A stretch of DNA of 59,757 bases from Clostridiales bacterium (GCA_918244965.1 CAKJYC010000073.1:1-59757), one strand, 5' to 3'. Shown: positions 32,959 through 41,996, numbered from the stretch's first letter. The notes: generated from the sequence alone by a model not told the origin. A program made the numbers and translations.

Positions 32959-34809
32959 ATGATGGAACGCGAGCATTGGGCGCAGGAGTTTACCAGACGG
33001 TACGTTCTCCGCGAGGACGAGCTGAAATGGCTCTACTGCGAGCTGTATCACAACGACATGAAGGCATACCGGTATTTTGTCGATATGCTGTACCGCGCGT
33101 ATGAAGCGCGTCCGGAATCCCTGAAAAACATGGACCGCGCGCGCGAGGAATACCCGGACTGGTATCGCGGCCACGATCTTGTCGGGATGCTGATGTACGT
33201 CAACGCCTTCGCGGGCACGCTGAAGGGCGTGAAAAAGAAGATCGACTACATCACCGACTGCGGCGTGAACTATCTGCACCTGATGCCGCTGCTGGAAAGC
33301 CCGAAAGGCCGCAGCGACGGCGGCTACGCGGTCAGCGATTTCCGGAAGGTGCAGCCGGAGCTCGGCACGATGGACGACCTCTTTGCGCTGGCGGAGGCCT
33401 GTCACGAGCGCGGCATTGCGGTCTGTCTTGACTTTGTCATGAACCACACAAGCGAGGACCATGCCTGGGCGAAGCGTGCGCGTGCCGGTGAAAAGGAATA
33501 CCAGGACCGGTATTTCTTCTACGACAACTGGGAGATCCCGAACGCCTATGAGCAGACCGTGCCGCAGGTGTTCCCGACGACCGCGCCGGGCAACTTCACC
33601 TGGTGCGAGGAGGCGCAGAAGGTCGTGATGACGACGTTCTATCCCTATCAGTGGGACCTGAACTACGCGAACCCGACGGTGTTCAACGACATGACGGACA
33701 ACATGCTGTATCTGTGCAACCACGGCGTGGACATCATCCGGCTCGACGCGGTGCCGTACATCTGGAAGGCGCTCGGCACGCAGTGCCGCAACCTTAAGGA
33801 GGTCCATACGCTCGTGCGCATGATGCGCATGGTGTGCGAGATCGTCTGCCCCGGCACGCTGCTTCTGGGCGAGGTCGTTATGGAGCCCAGCAAGGTCGTC
33901 CCCTACTTCGGCTCGGTCGAAAAGCCCGAATGCCACCTCCTGTACAACGTCACCACCATGGCGTCCATCTGGCACACGGTCGCGACAAAGGACGTGCGGC
34001 TTTTGCGGCATCAGCTGGAGCAGGTGTTCTCGCTCCCGAAGCAGTACACGTTTTTGAACTATCTGCGCTGTCACGACGACATCGGCTGGGGACTGGACTA
34101 CGGCTTCCTCCGGTGGTTCGGGCAGGAGGAGATCCCGCATAAGAAGTACCTCAACGACTATCTGACCGGCAAATACTACGGCAGCTTCGCAAGAGGCGAG
34201 CTCTACAACGACGATCCGCGGCTCGGCGACGCGCGCCTTTGCGGTACGACCGCTTCACTGTGCGGCATCGAGGCGGCGGAACAGTCCGGCGACAGGGCGG
34301 CGCTCTCGGACGCGATCCGCAGGGACGCCATGCTGCATGCGCTGATGTTCACGATGAGCGGCGTACCGGTGCTGTACAGCGGCGACGAGATCGCGGCGGA
34401 AAACGATTACGCCTACCACGACGACCCGCTGAAGGTCGAGGACAGCCGCTATCTGCACCGCGGGAATCTGGACTGGAAAAAAGCGGCGCGCAGGACCATG
34501 AAGACATCGACCGAGGGCAAAGTGTTCCGCGCGATCAAACGGCAGGAGGAGCTTCGCGCGCAGTATCGCGTATTCGACGACGAAGCGGACACGTGGGCGC
34601 TCGAAACGCACAACGATCACGTGCTCGGCATCGGACGCTACTATCAAAAGGAAAAGCTGCTGGCGCTGTTCAACTTCTCAGATGAGGAGCAGGTCGCATG
34701 GGTGCAGGATCTTTCGACCTACACCGATCTGATCACGGGCGAACGGCGCGACGCAGGCGCGATCACGCTGCCTGCGGGCGGATATATCTGGCTTTGGCAA
34801 ACGCTTTGA
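32959..34809 (+). CDS. Amylosucrase-like GH13 glucosyltransferase
   Basis: This 616-aa cytosolic enzyme resembles amylosucrases (GH13_4), which build alpha-1,4-glucan from sucrose and release fructose. Close family blocks are NYLHLMPLLESPKGRSDGGY, FVMNHTSEDH and FYPYQWDLNYANP. Catalytic residues are Asp263 (IIRLDAV), Glu305 (LLLGEVV) and Asp373 in CHDDIGW; Asp374 matches the second Asp of the amylosucrase motif. The helical N-terminal domain (about 1-90) and C-terminal beta domain are both present. It is tightly coupled to the fructokinase gene and followed by a HAD phosphatase. Sucrose hydrolase or isomerase activity within this subfamily cannot be excluded. Confidence 0.88.
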   Translation: MMEREHWAQEFTRRYVLREDELKWLYCELYHNDMKAYRYFVDMLYRAYEARPESLKNMDRAREEYPDWYRGHDLVGMLMYVNAFAGTLKGVKKKIDYITDCGVNYLHLMPLLESPKGRSDGGYAVSDFRKVQPELGTMDDLFALAEACHERGIAVCLDFVMNHTSEDHAWAKRARAGEKEYQDRYFFYDNWEIPNAYEQTVPQVFPTTAPGNFTWCEEAQKVVMTTFYPYQWDLNYANPTVFNDMTDNMLYLCNHGVDIIRLDAVPYIWKALGTQCRNLKEVHTLVRMMRMVCEIVCPGTLLLGEVVMEPSKVVPYFGSVEKPECHLLYNVTTMASIWHTVATKDVRLLRHQLEQVFSLPKQYTFLNYLRCHDDIGWGLDYGFLRWFGQEEIPHKKYLNDYLTGKYYGSFARGELYNDDPRLGDARLCGTTASLCGIEAAEQSGDRAALSDAIRRDAMLHALMFTMSGVPVLYSGDEIAAENDYAYHDDPLKVEDSRYLHRGNLDWKKAARRTMKTSTEGKVFRAIKRQEELRAQYRVFDDEADTWALETHNDHVLGIGRYYQKEKLLALFNFSDEEQVAWVQDLSTYTDLITGERRDAGAITLPAGGYIWLWQTL

Positions 34810-34821
34810 ACGGAGGACACC

Positions 34822-35646
34822 ATGAACAAAAAGCTGATCTTTCTGGACATTGACGGGACCCTGACGCCTGCGGGCAGCAACACGCCGCCCGAAAGCGCGA
34901 TGAAGGCCATCAAAGCGGCGCAGAGAAACGGCCATCCGGTCTTTCTCTGCACGGGACGCAATCCCGCCATGCTCGCGCCGGTGCTGGCGCTCGGCTTCGA
35001 AGGCGCGGTCGCCGCGGCGGGCGGCTACGTCTTTATGGGCGATCGGGTCCTGTTCGACTGCCCGATGACGCCGGAGCAGTTGGAAACAGGCATGCGGCTG
35101 CTGAAGGAGAACGGCGTCTTCCGCACGATCGAGGCGAAGGACGCGACCTGGGGCGACGAGGACCTCGGCGATTTTCTGGCGTCTGCGGGCGAGGGCAACA
35201 GCGAGCTCGTGCGCTGGCGCAAGGCGCTTGCGGAGGAGCTGAACATCCTGCCGATGCATGAATACGACGGACGCCCGGTGTACAAGATCGTGTTCATGTG
35301 CACCGAGGCGCGTCAGCTGGAGCCGGCAAGGGCCGCGCTCGAAAAAGACTTCAAATTTGTGGTGCAGGACGTTGCCGCGCATCACTGCCTGAACGGCGAG
35401 CTGATCAACCGCAGCTTTGACAAGGGCAAGGGCGTGCGCATCGTGGCCGAGGCCTGCGGGATCGCGATCGAGGACACGATCGGCTTCGGCGACAGCATGA
35501 ACGATCTGGAGATGATCGAAACGGTCGGCACCTCCGTGTGCATGGACAACGGCAGCCCGAAGCTCAAGGAAGTGAGCGACATGGTCTGCCCCGCCGTCGA
35601 CGCGGACGGCCTTGCGATCGCGTTTGAACAACTGGGACTGATCTGA
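34822..35646 (+). CDS. Cof-type HAD phosphatase
   Basis: This 274-aa haloacid dehalogenase-family phosphatase of the Cof (IIB) type has motif I with Asp9 and Asp11 (FLDIDGT), motif II CTGRN, a large cap domain (about 80-190), and motif III/IV KGKGVRIVAE and GFGDSMNDLEM. Such enzymes dephosphorylate sugar phosphates. Twelve bases separate it from the amylosucrase gene; GGAGGACACC precedes the ATG. It could remove excess hexose phosphate from the sucrose pathway (inference). Confidence 0.9.
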   Translation: MNKKLIFLDIDGTLTPAGSNTPPESAMKAIKAAQRNGHPVFLCTGRNPAMLAPVLALGFEGAVAAAGGYVFMGDRVLFDCPMTPEQLETGMRLLKENGVFRTIEAKDATWGDEDLGDFLASAGEGNSELVRWRKALAEELNILPMHEYDGRPVYKIVFMCTEARQLEPARAALEKDFKFVVQDVAAHHCLNGELINRSFDKGKGVRIVAEACGIAIEDTIGFGDSMNDLEMIETVGTSVCMDNGSPKLKEVSDMVCPAVDADGLAIAFEQLGLI

Positions 35647-35650
35647 CGAA

Positions 35651-35679
35651 AAGGACTGCGGCGCGCGGCTGCAGTCCTT
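35651..35679. terminator. Bidirectional terminator
   Basis: AAGGACTGC (35651-35659) pairs with GCAGTCCTT (35671-35679); the inner GC-rich loop can extend the stem. It separates the + strand HAD gene from the convergent acylphosphatase gene. Confidence 0.7.
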
Positions 35680-35683
35680 CTTG

Positions 35684-35983
35684 TTATTCCATGACGCCGC
35701 GCACTGCGAAGCGCCGCTCTGCCGGGTCAGGCGGGATCGGTGTGACGGAGCAGTGCGTGATACGGATATGCGGCTGGCTTTTCATCTGCAGCAGAAACCG
35801 GCGAAGATCGACGACGGGGCCCTGCACCTCGGCTTCCACGCGTCCGTCGGGCAGGTTCTTTACCCACCCGGAAAGGCTGAGCCTTCGCGCGATCACGCGC
35901 GCGGTATAGCGAAAGCCGACGAACTGCACTTCGCCTTCAAACAGCATATGCCATCTTGTCGGGTTGACGGACCGCGTTTCCAT
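35684..35983 (-). CDS. acyP: Acylphosphatase
   Basis: This 99-aa enzyme hydrolyses acylphosphates. The family motif EVQFVGFRYTARVIARRLSL carries the phosphate-binding Arg25, and VKNLPDGRVEAEVQG carries the catalytic Asn43. The C-terminus FAVRGVME is slightly longer than usual. It stands alone on the minus strand between two + strand units. Confidence 0.92.
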   Translation of the reverse strand: METRSVNPTRWHMLFEGEVQFVGFRYTARVIARRLSLSGWVKNLPDGRVEAEVQGPVVDLRRFLLQMKSQPHIRITHCSVTPIPPDPAERRFAVRGVME

Positions 35984-36075
35984 GCTCTGCTCCTTTCCTT
36001 TGCCAGTATAGCATGCGAACGCGCAAAAGAAAAGCGAAAACCGGCAAAAAGAACGCCGTCAGACAGAAATAGTAT

Positions 36076-36104
36076 TTGCCTTTTGTGAAATCATGCGGTA
36101 TAAT
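36076..36104 (+). promoter_or_regulatory. Promoter of the PTS unit
   Basis: TTGCCT (36076-36081), a 17-base spacer and TATAAT (36099-36104). The leader to the ATG at 36171 is about 60 bases. I see no RAT-type antiterminator site or terminator in it. Confidence 0.8.
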
Positions 36105-36170
36105 GTATAAGAATACAGGTTCTTTTCAGCTTTGACGGGGGCCTGATCAAAAAAGGGGGTAACAACGCAT

Positions 36171-38315
36171 ATGGCACTGGATTACCGAAAATGCGCTGAA
36201 GAGATCGCCAAATACATAGGCGGCGGCAAAAATGTCATCAGCGCGGCACACTGCGCGACCCGACTTCGTCTGGTCATTGCGGACAACAGCAAGCTCGACA
36301 AGAAAGCGCTCGAAGAGGTCGAAGGCGTCAAGGGCATGTTCGAGTCGAACGGTCAGCTGCAGCTGATCATCGGAACAGGAACCGTCAACAAGGTGTACGA
36401 CGAATTCCTCGCCGTCACCGGCGTGTCCGCCGCGACCAAAGCGGACGTCAAGGCCGCCGCAGCATCGAAGATGCCGTGGTGGAAGAAGATCTTAAAGACG
36501 CCGGGCGATATCTTCGTCCCGATCCTCCCCGCGATCGTCGCCTCCGGTCTGATGATGGGTATCGTCGAGGCGATCCCGAAGTTTGCACCCGCATTCGGCA
36601 ACACCGGATGGTTCGCTTTCCTGGACCTCGTTGCGAACACCGCGTTCGCGCTGCTGCCGGTGCTCGTCGCGATCTCCGCGGCGCGCGTATTCGGCGGCAA
36701 TGTGTTCCTCGCGGCCGTCATCGGTCTGATGATGGTCCATCCCGCGCTGCTGAACGCGTGGAACGCCGGCTCGGTACAGGGGGTCGCGACCTTCTTCGGA
36801 AAACCGATCCCGCTTGAAGCGGTGCAAAACGCGATCAACGCTATGCAGGTAGACATAGGCGCGGTCATACCAAAGAATCTGATGGGTCTGGACGCGATGA
36901 AGAACAGCGTTGCCTGGATGCAGAACCAAATGACCGCCACGCTGCCGCAGGACTTCCTGACGCAGGCGGGCGCGATTTTCGATCTGTCGGAGGGCGTCAG
37001 TCCGACCGTCATCAACAGCCTGCCGTCCGGCGTAGCCGGCAAGATCTGGGAATCCTTGAATTCCTCGCTGACCGTTGCGGATATCGGCGGCATTTCGCAG
37101 TACACACTCTTCGGCAGCTACGGTATTTCGCAGGTCGGTTACCAGGGCCACGTCATTCCCGTCATTCTGGCCGTATTCGGCATGTCCAAGTTCGAAAAGC
37201 TGCTGCATAAGATCGTTCCGGAGATGATCGACCTGTTCGTGACGCCGCTTGTGACGGTCGTCGTTACGGCGCTGCTGACCTTCACGATCATCGGGCCGGT
37301 ATTCTCGCTCCTTGAAAACTATGTGCTGATCGGCGCAAAGTGGCTGGCCGGAACAACGGTAGGCGCGGCCGTCATGGGCGCGATCTATCCGTGGACCGTC
37401 TTCCTGGGGCTCCACCATATGTACAACGTCATTGAGGCCGGCATGATCGCGCAGACAGGCCTCAATACCTGGATGCCGATCGCATCCGCCGCGAACTTTG
37501 CGCAGTTCGGCGCGTGCCTTGCGGTTGCGATCAAGGTCAAGAACGCAAAGACGAAGTCCGTCGCGCTGCCCGCGTCGCTCTCGGCGTCCCTGGGCATCAC
37601 GGAGCCTGCGATCTTCGGTGTCAACTATCGCTTCATGAAGCCGTTCCTTTGCGGCATGACGGGCGGTGCGGTCGGCGCACTGTTCGGCGCGCTGTTCGGA
37701 CTCGGCGCACCGGTCTACGGCGTCACCGGCATTCCGGCGATCCCGGCGGTCAACAATATCCCCCTGTACCTTGTTGAACTGGTGATTGCAGCAGGCATCG
37801 CGTTCGTTCTGACCATCTTCATCTGGAAGGAAGATAAGCCGCAGGAGAAGGTCAAGGAGCCCGAAAAAGCGCCGGAGCTGCCGACGGTCTCGGTCATCCG
37901 GTGTGCAGCCGGTGCGGTCATGCAGCCGGTCAAGGGCAACGTCATCGCGCGTGAAGCGATTCCGGACGACACCTTTGCTTCCGGCGTGCTCGGCGACGGC
38001 GTCGGCATCGAGCCGGAGGACGAACTGGTCGTCGCGCCGTTTGACGGCACGATCAGCTCGGTTGCCGAAAGCAAGCATGCCGTCGGCATCGAAGCGAACG
38101 GCATGGAAATGCTGATCCACGTCGGCGTCGACACCGTCAATATGCACGGCGACGGCTTCGAGTGCCTTGTCAACGAAGGCGACGAGGTCAAGCTCGGTCA
38201 GCCGTTGATCCGCTTCAGCCGCGAAAAGATCAAGGCGGCAGGCTACAGCGACACCGTTGCGGTACTTCTCACCAATTCCGACGACCTCGAAGGCGTCGAA
38301 TGCGGTGCAAAATAA
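36171..38315 (+). CDS. scrA: PTS EIIBCA permease, sucrose/beta-glucoside type
   Basis: This 714-aa membrane permease couples sugar uptake to phosphorylation. The EIIB domain (1-90) carries the phospho-acceptor Cys28 (AAHCATRLRL). EIIC (about 105-570) has about ten membrane segments, with GSYGISQVGYQGHVIPVILA and SLGITEPAIFGV. EIIA (about 590-714) carries His650 (MLIHVGVDTV). The domain order B-C-A and the EIIC sequence fit the sucrose/beta-glucoside family. Sucrose is my preferred substrate because scrB and a fructokinase are nearby; trehalose or beta-glucosides remain possible. AAGGGGG lies upstream of the ATG. It is followed by ptsH and ptsI, likely as one unit. Confidence 0.88.
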   Translation: MALDYRKCAEEIAKYIGGGKNVISAAHCATRLRLVIADNSKLDKKALEEVEGVKGMFESNGQLQLIIGTGTVNKVYDEFLAVTGVSAATKADVKAAAASKMPWWKKILKTPGDIFVPILPAIVASGLMMGIVEAIPKFAPAFGNTGWFAFLDLVANTAFALLPVLVAISAARVFGGNVFLAAVIGLMMVHPALLNAWNAGSVQGVATFFGKPIPLEAVQNAINAMQVDIGAVIPKNLMGLDAMKNSVAWMQNQMTATLPQDFLTQAGAIFDLSEGVSPTVINSLPSGVAGKIWESLNSSLTVADIGGISQYTLFGSYGISQVGYQGHVIPVILAVFGMSKFEKLLHKIVPEMIDLFVTPLVTVVVTALLTFTIIGPVFSLLENYVLIGAKWLAGTTVGAAVMGAIYPWTVFLGLHHMYNVIEAGMIAQTGLNTWMPIASAANFAQFGACLAVAIKVKNAKTKSVALPASLSASLGITEPAIFGVNYRFMKPFLCGMTGGAVGALFGALFGLGAPVYGVTGIPAIPAVNNIPLYLVELVIAAGIAFVLTIFIWKEDKPQEKVKEPEKAPELPTVSVIRCAAGAVMQPVKGNVIAREAIPDDTFASGVLGDGVGIEPEDELVVAPFDGTISSVAESKHAVGIEANGMEMLIHVGVDTVNMHGDGFECLVNEGDEVKLGQPLIRFSREKIKAAGYSDTVAVLLTNSDDLEGVECGAK

Positions 38316-38339
38316 AACACAATACAGGAGGGCAAAACC

Positions 38340-38597
38340 ATGAAGTCATTTGAATACACCATCACCGATCCGGTCGGCATCCATGCGCGTCCCGCAGGCG
38401 TTCTCGTCAAGGAAATCAAAAAGTATGCCTCGACCGTCACCGTCAATAAAGGTGAAAAGTCCGTCAACGCGCTGAAGCTGATGGCGCTGATGGGCATGGG
38501 CATCAAGCAGGGCGACACGATCCGTGTCGACATCGACGGCGCGGACGAAGAAAAGGCCGCGGCCGAGATCGAAGCGTTCTTCAAGGCAAACCTGTAA
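38340..38597 (+). CDS. ptsH: HPr phosphocarrier protein
   Basis: This 85-aa PTS phosphocarrier passes phosphate from Enzyme I to EIIA. The active His15 lies in GIHARPAG. At the position of regulatory Ser46 (found in the NLKSIMGVM segment of classical Gram-positive HPr) this protein has lysine: NALKLMALMGMG. It therefore should not be a normal substrate of HPr kinase at that site. A second HPr with Ser46 may exist elsewhere in the genome. It lies 24 bases behind the EIIBCA gene. Confidence 0.93.
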   Translation: MKSFEYTITDPVGIHARPAGVLVKEIKKYASTVTVNKGEKSVNALKLMALMGMGIKQGDTIRVDIDGADEEKAAAEIEAFFKANL

Positions 38598-38604
38598 CAA
38601 CCAT

Positions 38605-38636
38605 CAAAGACGGCTGCCGTTTGACAGCCGTCTTTG
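38605..38636 (+). terminator. Hairpin between ptsH and ptsI
   Basis: CAAAGACGGCTG (38605-38616) pairs perfectly over 12 bases with CAGCCGTCTTTG (38625-38636). The following sequence (TCCATTCTG) is not a real T run, so partial termination is likely, giving more HPr than Enzyme I. Confidence 0.6.
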
Positions 38637-38664
38637 TCCATTCTGACAACTACGGAGGTAATGC

Positions 38665-40347
38665 ATGATCACAATTCAAGGCAAAGGCGTCAGCACGGGT
38701 GTCGCGCTCGGTCCCCTGTATTTCTATCAGCGCGCCAAGAGCACAGTCACCCGGTATGAAGTCACGGATACCGACGCCGAATGGGCACGGTTCAAGGCTG
38801 CGCAGGAAAAAGCGATTGCCGAGCTCGGTGCGCTTGCGGAAAAAGCGAGAGAAGAAGCGGGCGACGAGGCAGCGATGCTGTTTGAAACGCACCAAATGAT
38901 GGCGGAAGACCTCGATTACGAGGAGTCGATCCAAAACGCGATCAACGAAAACAAGCTGAACGCCGAGGCGGCGGTCTCCGATACCGCTGCGCAGTTCGCA
39001 GAAATGTTTGCCTCGATGGACGACGCCTATTTTCAGGCGCGTGCGGCGGACGTCAAGGACGTTTCCGGACGCATTCTCGGCATCCTGACCGGCGCGGTCG
39101 CAGGCGGCGTCGATTCGCCGGTTCCGGTGATCCTTGCGGCGGACGATCTGGCGCCGAGCGAAACGGTGCAGCTGGACAAGAGCAAGATCCTGGGCTTCAT
39201 CACCGAAGGCGGCAGCGGATCGAGTCACACGGCGATCCTTGCCCGTACCATGGGCATCCCTGCAATCATCGGCGTCGGCAACGCGCTGAAGCCGGAATAC
39301 GCGGGACACGAGGTCATTATCGACGGCTCCAACGGCAACATCCTGATCGACGCGGACGACGCGGCGCGGGTGAAGATGCTCAAAAAGATGGAAGATCAGA
39401 AAAAGATGCAGGCGCTTCTGGACGAGCTTAAGGGCAAGCCGAACGTCACCAAGGACGGACAGAGCGTGCGCATCTACTGCAACATCGGAAGCCCCGACGA
39501 TGTTCCCGCGGTCCTCAAGAACGACGCGGGCGGCGTCGGCCTGTTCCGCAGCGAATTCCTGTATCTGAACTGCGAGGACTATCCGGATGAAGACTACCAG
39601 TTTGAAGCGTATAAGAAGGCGCTTTCCGATATGGAGGGCAGAGAGGTCGTCATCCGCACGCTGGACATCGGCGCAGACAAGCAGATCGGCTATTTCAACC
39701 TTCCTAACGAGGAGAACCCGGCGCTCGGCAACCGCGCGCTGCGCATCTGCCTGAACCGTCCGGAGATCTTCCATACGCAGATCCGTGCGCTGTACCGCGC
39801 GAGCGCATTCGGCAAGCTCTCGATCATGTTCCCGATGGTCACGTCCGTCTGGGAGGTGCGCGAAGCCAAGAAGATGTGCGAACGCGTCAAGAAGGAGCTG
39901 ACCGCCGAGGGTATTCCGTTCGACAACGACGTGGAGGTTGGCATCATGATCGAAACGCCTGCGGCTGCGATCATCTCGGACCGTCTTGCGAAGGAGGTCG
40001 ACTTCTTCTCCTGCGGCACGAACGACCTGACGCAGTACACGCTTGCATGCGACCGGCAGAACAACGATCTCGGCCGCTTCTTCAATCCGCATCATCCCGC
40101 CGTTCTGCGGCTTCTCAAGATGGTCTGCGACAATGCGCACAAGAACGGCATCTGGGTCGGCATCTGCGGCGAGCTCGGCGCAGACCTTGCGCTGACCGAA
40201 ACGTTCCTCTCCATCGGCATTGACGAACTGTCCGTCTCCCCGCGTTCGGTTCTGCCGCTCAGGCAGAAGGTGCGCGAGACCGACGTGCGTGTTGTGCGCG
40301 AAAAGGTCCTTGCCGATCTCATGGGCGATGAAAACAACGACATCTGA
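38665..40347 (+). CDS. ptsI: PTS Enzyme I
   Basis: This 560-aa cytosolic enzyme takes phosphate from phosphoenolpyruvate and passes it to HPr. The phospho-histidine is His188 in the block GSGSSHTAILARTMGIPAI. The C-terminal PEP-binding domain has DVPAVLKNDAGGVGLFRSEF, VEVGIMIETPAAAI and the active cysteine in ICGELGAD. TACGGAGG precedes the ATG. It is the last gene of the PTS unit, before two hairpins. Confidence 0.95.
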   Translation: MITIQGKGVSTGVALGPLYFYQRAKSTVTRYEVTDTDAEWARFKAAQEKAIAELGALAEKAREEAGDEAAMLFETHQMMAEDLDYEESIQNAINENKLNAEAAVSDTAAQFAEMFASMDDAYFQARAADVKDVSGRILGILTGAVAGGVDSPVPVILAADDLAPSETVQLDKSKILGFITEGGSGSSHTAILARTMGIPAIIGVGNALKPEYAGHEVIIDGSNGNILIDADDAARVKMLKKMEDQKKMQALLDELKGKPNVTKDGQSVRIYCNIGSPDDVPAVLKNDAGGVGLFRSEFLYLNCEDYPDEDYQFEAYKKALSDMEGREVVIRTLDIGADKQIGYFNLPNEENPALGNRALRICLNRPEIFHTQIRALYRASAFGKLSIMFPMVTSVWEVREAKKMCERVKKELTAEGIPFDNDVEVGIMIETPAAAIISDRLAKEVDFFSCGTNDLTQYTLACDRQNNDLGRFFNPHHPAVLRLLKMVCDNAHKNGIWVGICGELGADLALTETFLSIGIDELSVSPRSVLPLRQKVRETDVRVVREKVLADLMGDENNDI

Positions 40348-40390
40348 CCGAAACAGGGATCGTGCATCACCTGAAAAACACAATCGTAAA

Positions 40391-40416
40391 GGGCAGGGGC
40401 TGAACGGTCCCTGCCC
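40391..40416 (+). terminator. Hairpin after ptsI
   Basis: GGGCAGGG (40391-40398) pairs with CCCTGCCC (40409-40416). Only a weak T-rich tail (TGTTAAGG) follows. It is probably backed up by the terminator at 40476. Confidence 0.5.
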
Positions 40417-40475
40417 TGTTAAGGGTGAGTACACTTGAAAAGCCGTATACCATTTCGTGATCCTGCCGTAGAAAA

Positions 40476-40501
40476 GACGAGGCCGTACCTGCGGCCTCGT
40501 C
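40476..40501. terminator. Bidirectional terminator between ptsI and the convergent gene
   Basis: GACGAGGCCG (40476-40485) pairs perfectly with CGGCCTCGTC (40492-40501), with TTTT after it on the + strand and AAAA before it, serving both directions. Confidence 0.85.
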
Positions 40502-40514
40502 TTTTATTTCCCGG

Positions 40515-41270
40515 TTACGGCTTGATCCATTCTATGATCTCTTCCTTGGAAACCGTATCATTCACGTAAATAAACACGAAGGAATCCTCCAACAGTAATA
40601 TGCAGACAGCATCGCCTTTTTCAGCGTCCGCGGAGTAGATTGTAAGCGGATCGCTTTCGTTAAGATGAAGATCCGCCGTTGACCAGACGAGCAGCTCCGC
40701 ATCTGCGTTCCACCTTTGAACGGTAACGATCTTGCCCCCGTCGTCCGTTCGATACACAACGATGAGACTTATTTCGCCATCTTCATGATCTGTATAGGTC
40801 ACCTTTTGTACCGACAAGGACAACATCAGCGGCGTCCTGCCGTATTCTGCAGCGAACTGTTCCACGGAATCTATCTTTTTCGGCTGTTTGTCTTCCAATC
40901 GGGCAAAATCCGGTATCAATTCTTCGGGCAAATCTATGAAGATGCTTTGCGGTCCCTCCCCGGTCGTGACTGCTGCCTTCTTACTGTCGAACAGGTTTAT
41001 CACATACTGGATTACGGATTCCGCGACCGCGCGGCCGGCGGGCGTTGCGGCAAAGAAGACCGTCATCAAGATGACAACCAGCACGGCGATCGCGATCCTG
41101 CGGATCGGCGGCACGGCAAACAGTTCCCCGACGCCGTGCAGCCACGCAAGGCGCTTCTTCTCCTCTTTCGGGCGGATCATGCCGAGCTTTGCATATATGG
41201 AATCGACGAATTCCCGGCCGGTCATTTGATTGTTTGCCTTGACGATCGCTTTTGCTTCCTTTTCGGTCAA
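40515..41270 (-). CDS. Putative single-pass membrane protein, anti-sigma-like layout
   Basis: I do not recognise a family. The 251-aa frame has a basic N-terminal region (1-50), one membrane helix (about 57-76, RIAIAVLVVILMTVFFAATP) and an extracytoplasmic domain of about 170 residues. That layout is seen in anti-sigma factors and DUF4367-like proteins. The start is doubtful: the first codon is TTG with no ribosome site, and the next ATG (codon 16) has only a weak AAGG. No sigma factor gene adjoins it, and an in-frame stop lies just upstream (41292-41294), so the gene may have lost its natural 5' end. Confidence 0.6.
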   Translation of the reverse strand: MTEKEAKAIVKANNQMTGREFVDSIYAKLGMIRPKEEKKRLAWLHGVGELFAVPPIRRIAIAVLVVILMTVFFAATPAGRAVAESVIQYVINLFDSKKAAVTTGEGPQSIFIDLPEELIPDFARLEDKQPKKIDSVEQFAAEYGRTPLMLSLSVQKVTYTDHEDGEISLIVVYRTDDGGKIVTVQRWNADAELLVWSTADLHLNESDPLTIYSADAEKGDAVCILLLEDSFVFIYVNDTVSKEEIIEWIKP

Positions 41271-41339
41271 GGGCAGCGCGTGCGTATCACGTCAGGCTGC
41301 GATCGGACTGCCAAACCATGCGGAATCCGTGTTCGACGG

Positions 41340-41368
41340 TTGCAAGCGCCGCCGTTTTCTGATATGAT
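41340..41368 (+). promoter_or_regulatory. Promoter of the SRAP-GNAT pair
   Basis: TTGCAA (41340-41345), a 17-base spacer and TATGAT (41363-41368), ending 25 bases ahead of the ATG at 41394. No LexA-like palindrome was noticed. Confidence 0.65.
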
Positions 41369-41393
41369 ACCGACAGAAGGGAACGGTGATCGT

Positions 41394-41996
41394 ATGTGCG
41401 GACGATATGAGATTTACGAAGAGATCCGGGACGAACGGCTGGATGCGTTCATCCGGCAGGCAACGCATCTTTCCGCGCGGCTTTGCGCAAGCATGAAGAC
41501 GTCCGGCGAGATCCGGCCGACCGACGTCGCGCCGGTGCTGGCCCCGTCCGCGATCCGAAGGGCCGTCGGCGCGTTCCCGATGCAATGGGGCTTCCGCCAT
41601 CCGACAAAGGGCATGCTCGTGTTCAACACGCGCAGCGAAACGGCGGACGAAAAGGACCTGTTCTGCACGAGCATCGACGAACGCCGCTGTCTGATCCCCG
41701 CCTCGCGCTACTTTGAGTGGCACAAAACGGATACCGGCGCCAAGGAGCGCTATGCATTCCGCGCCGAACACGGCACGCCGCTGTACCTTGCCGGGCTGTA
41801 CATCCGCATGAACGAGCAGCGCGTCCCCTGCTTCTCCATCCTGACGCGCGACGCCGCGCCGAACATCCGCGCGATCCATCCGCGCATGCCGGTGCTTGTG
41901 CCCTATGACCGCGCCGAGGAATGGCTCTCGCGCGACACCGATTTTCACACCTTTGTCGAACAGCTGTCGCTGCCGATCCTTGCGGAACGCGGCTGA
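41394..41996 (+). CDS. SRAP-family (YedK/HMCES-like) abasic-site protein
   Basis: This 200-aa protein is of the SOS response-associated peptidase family, which crosslinks to abasic sites in single-stranded DNA through Cys2. Starting at MCGR places the cysteine at position 2, as required. Other family residues are FNTRSET (Asn of the active site), SRYFEWH (Glu) and AIHPRMPVL (His). The longer upstream frame covers the promoter and the antisense of the preceding gene and is not coding. It is coupled (10 bases) to the YunG-GNAT gene. Confidence 0.92.
   Translation: MCGRYEIYEEIRDERLDAFIRQATHLSARLCASMKTSGEIRPTDVAPVLAPSAIRRAVGAFPMQWGFRHPTKGMLVFNTRSETADEKDLFCTSIDERRCLIPASRYFEWHKTDTGAKERYAFRAEHGTPLYLAGLYIRMNEQRVPCFSILTRDAAPNIRAIHPRMPVLVPYDRAEEWLSRDTDFHTFVEQLSLPILAERG

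Noticed and set aside
40716..41393. N-terminal extension of the SRAP protein
   Set aside because: It would cover a promoter and the antisense of another gene and would bury the catalytic Cys2 of MCGR.
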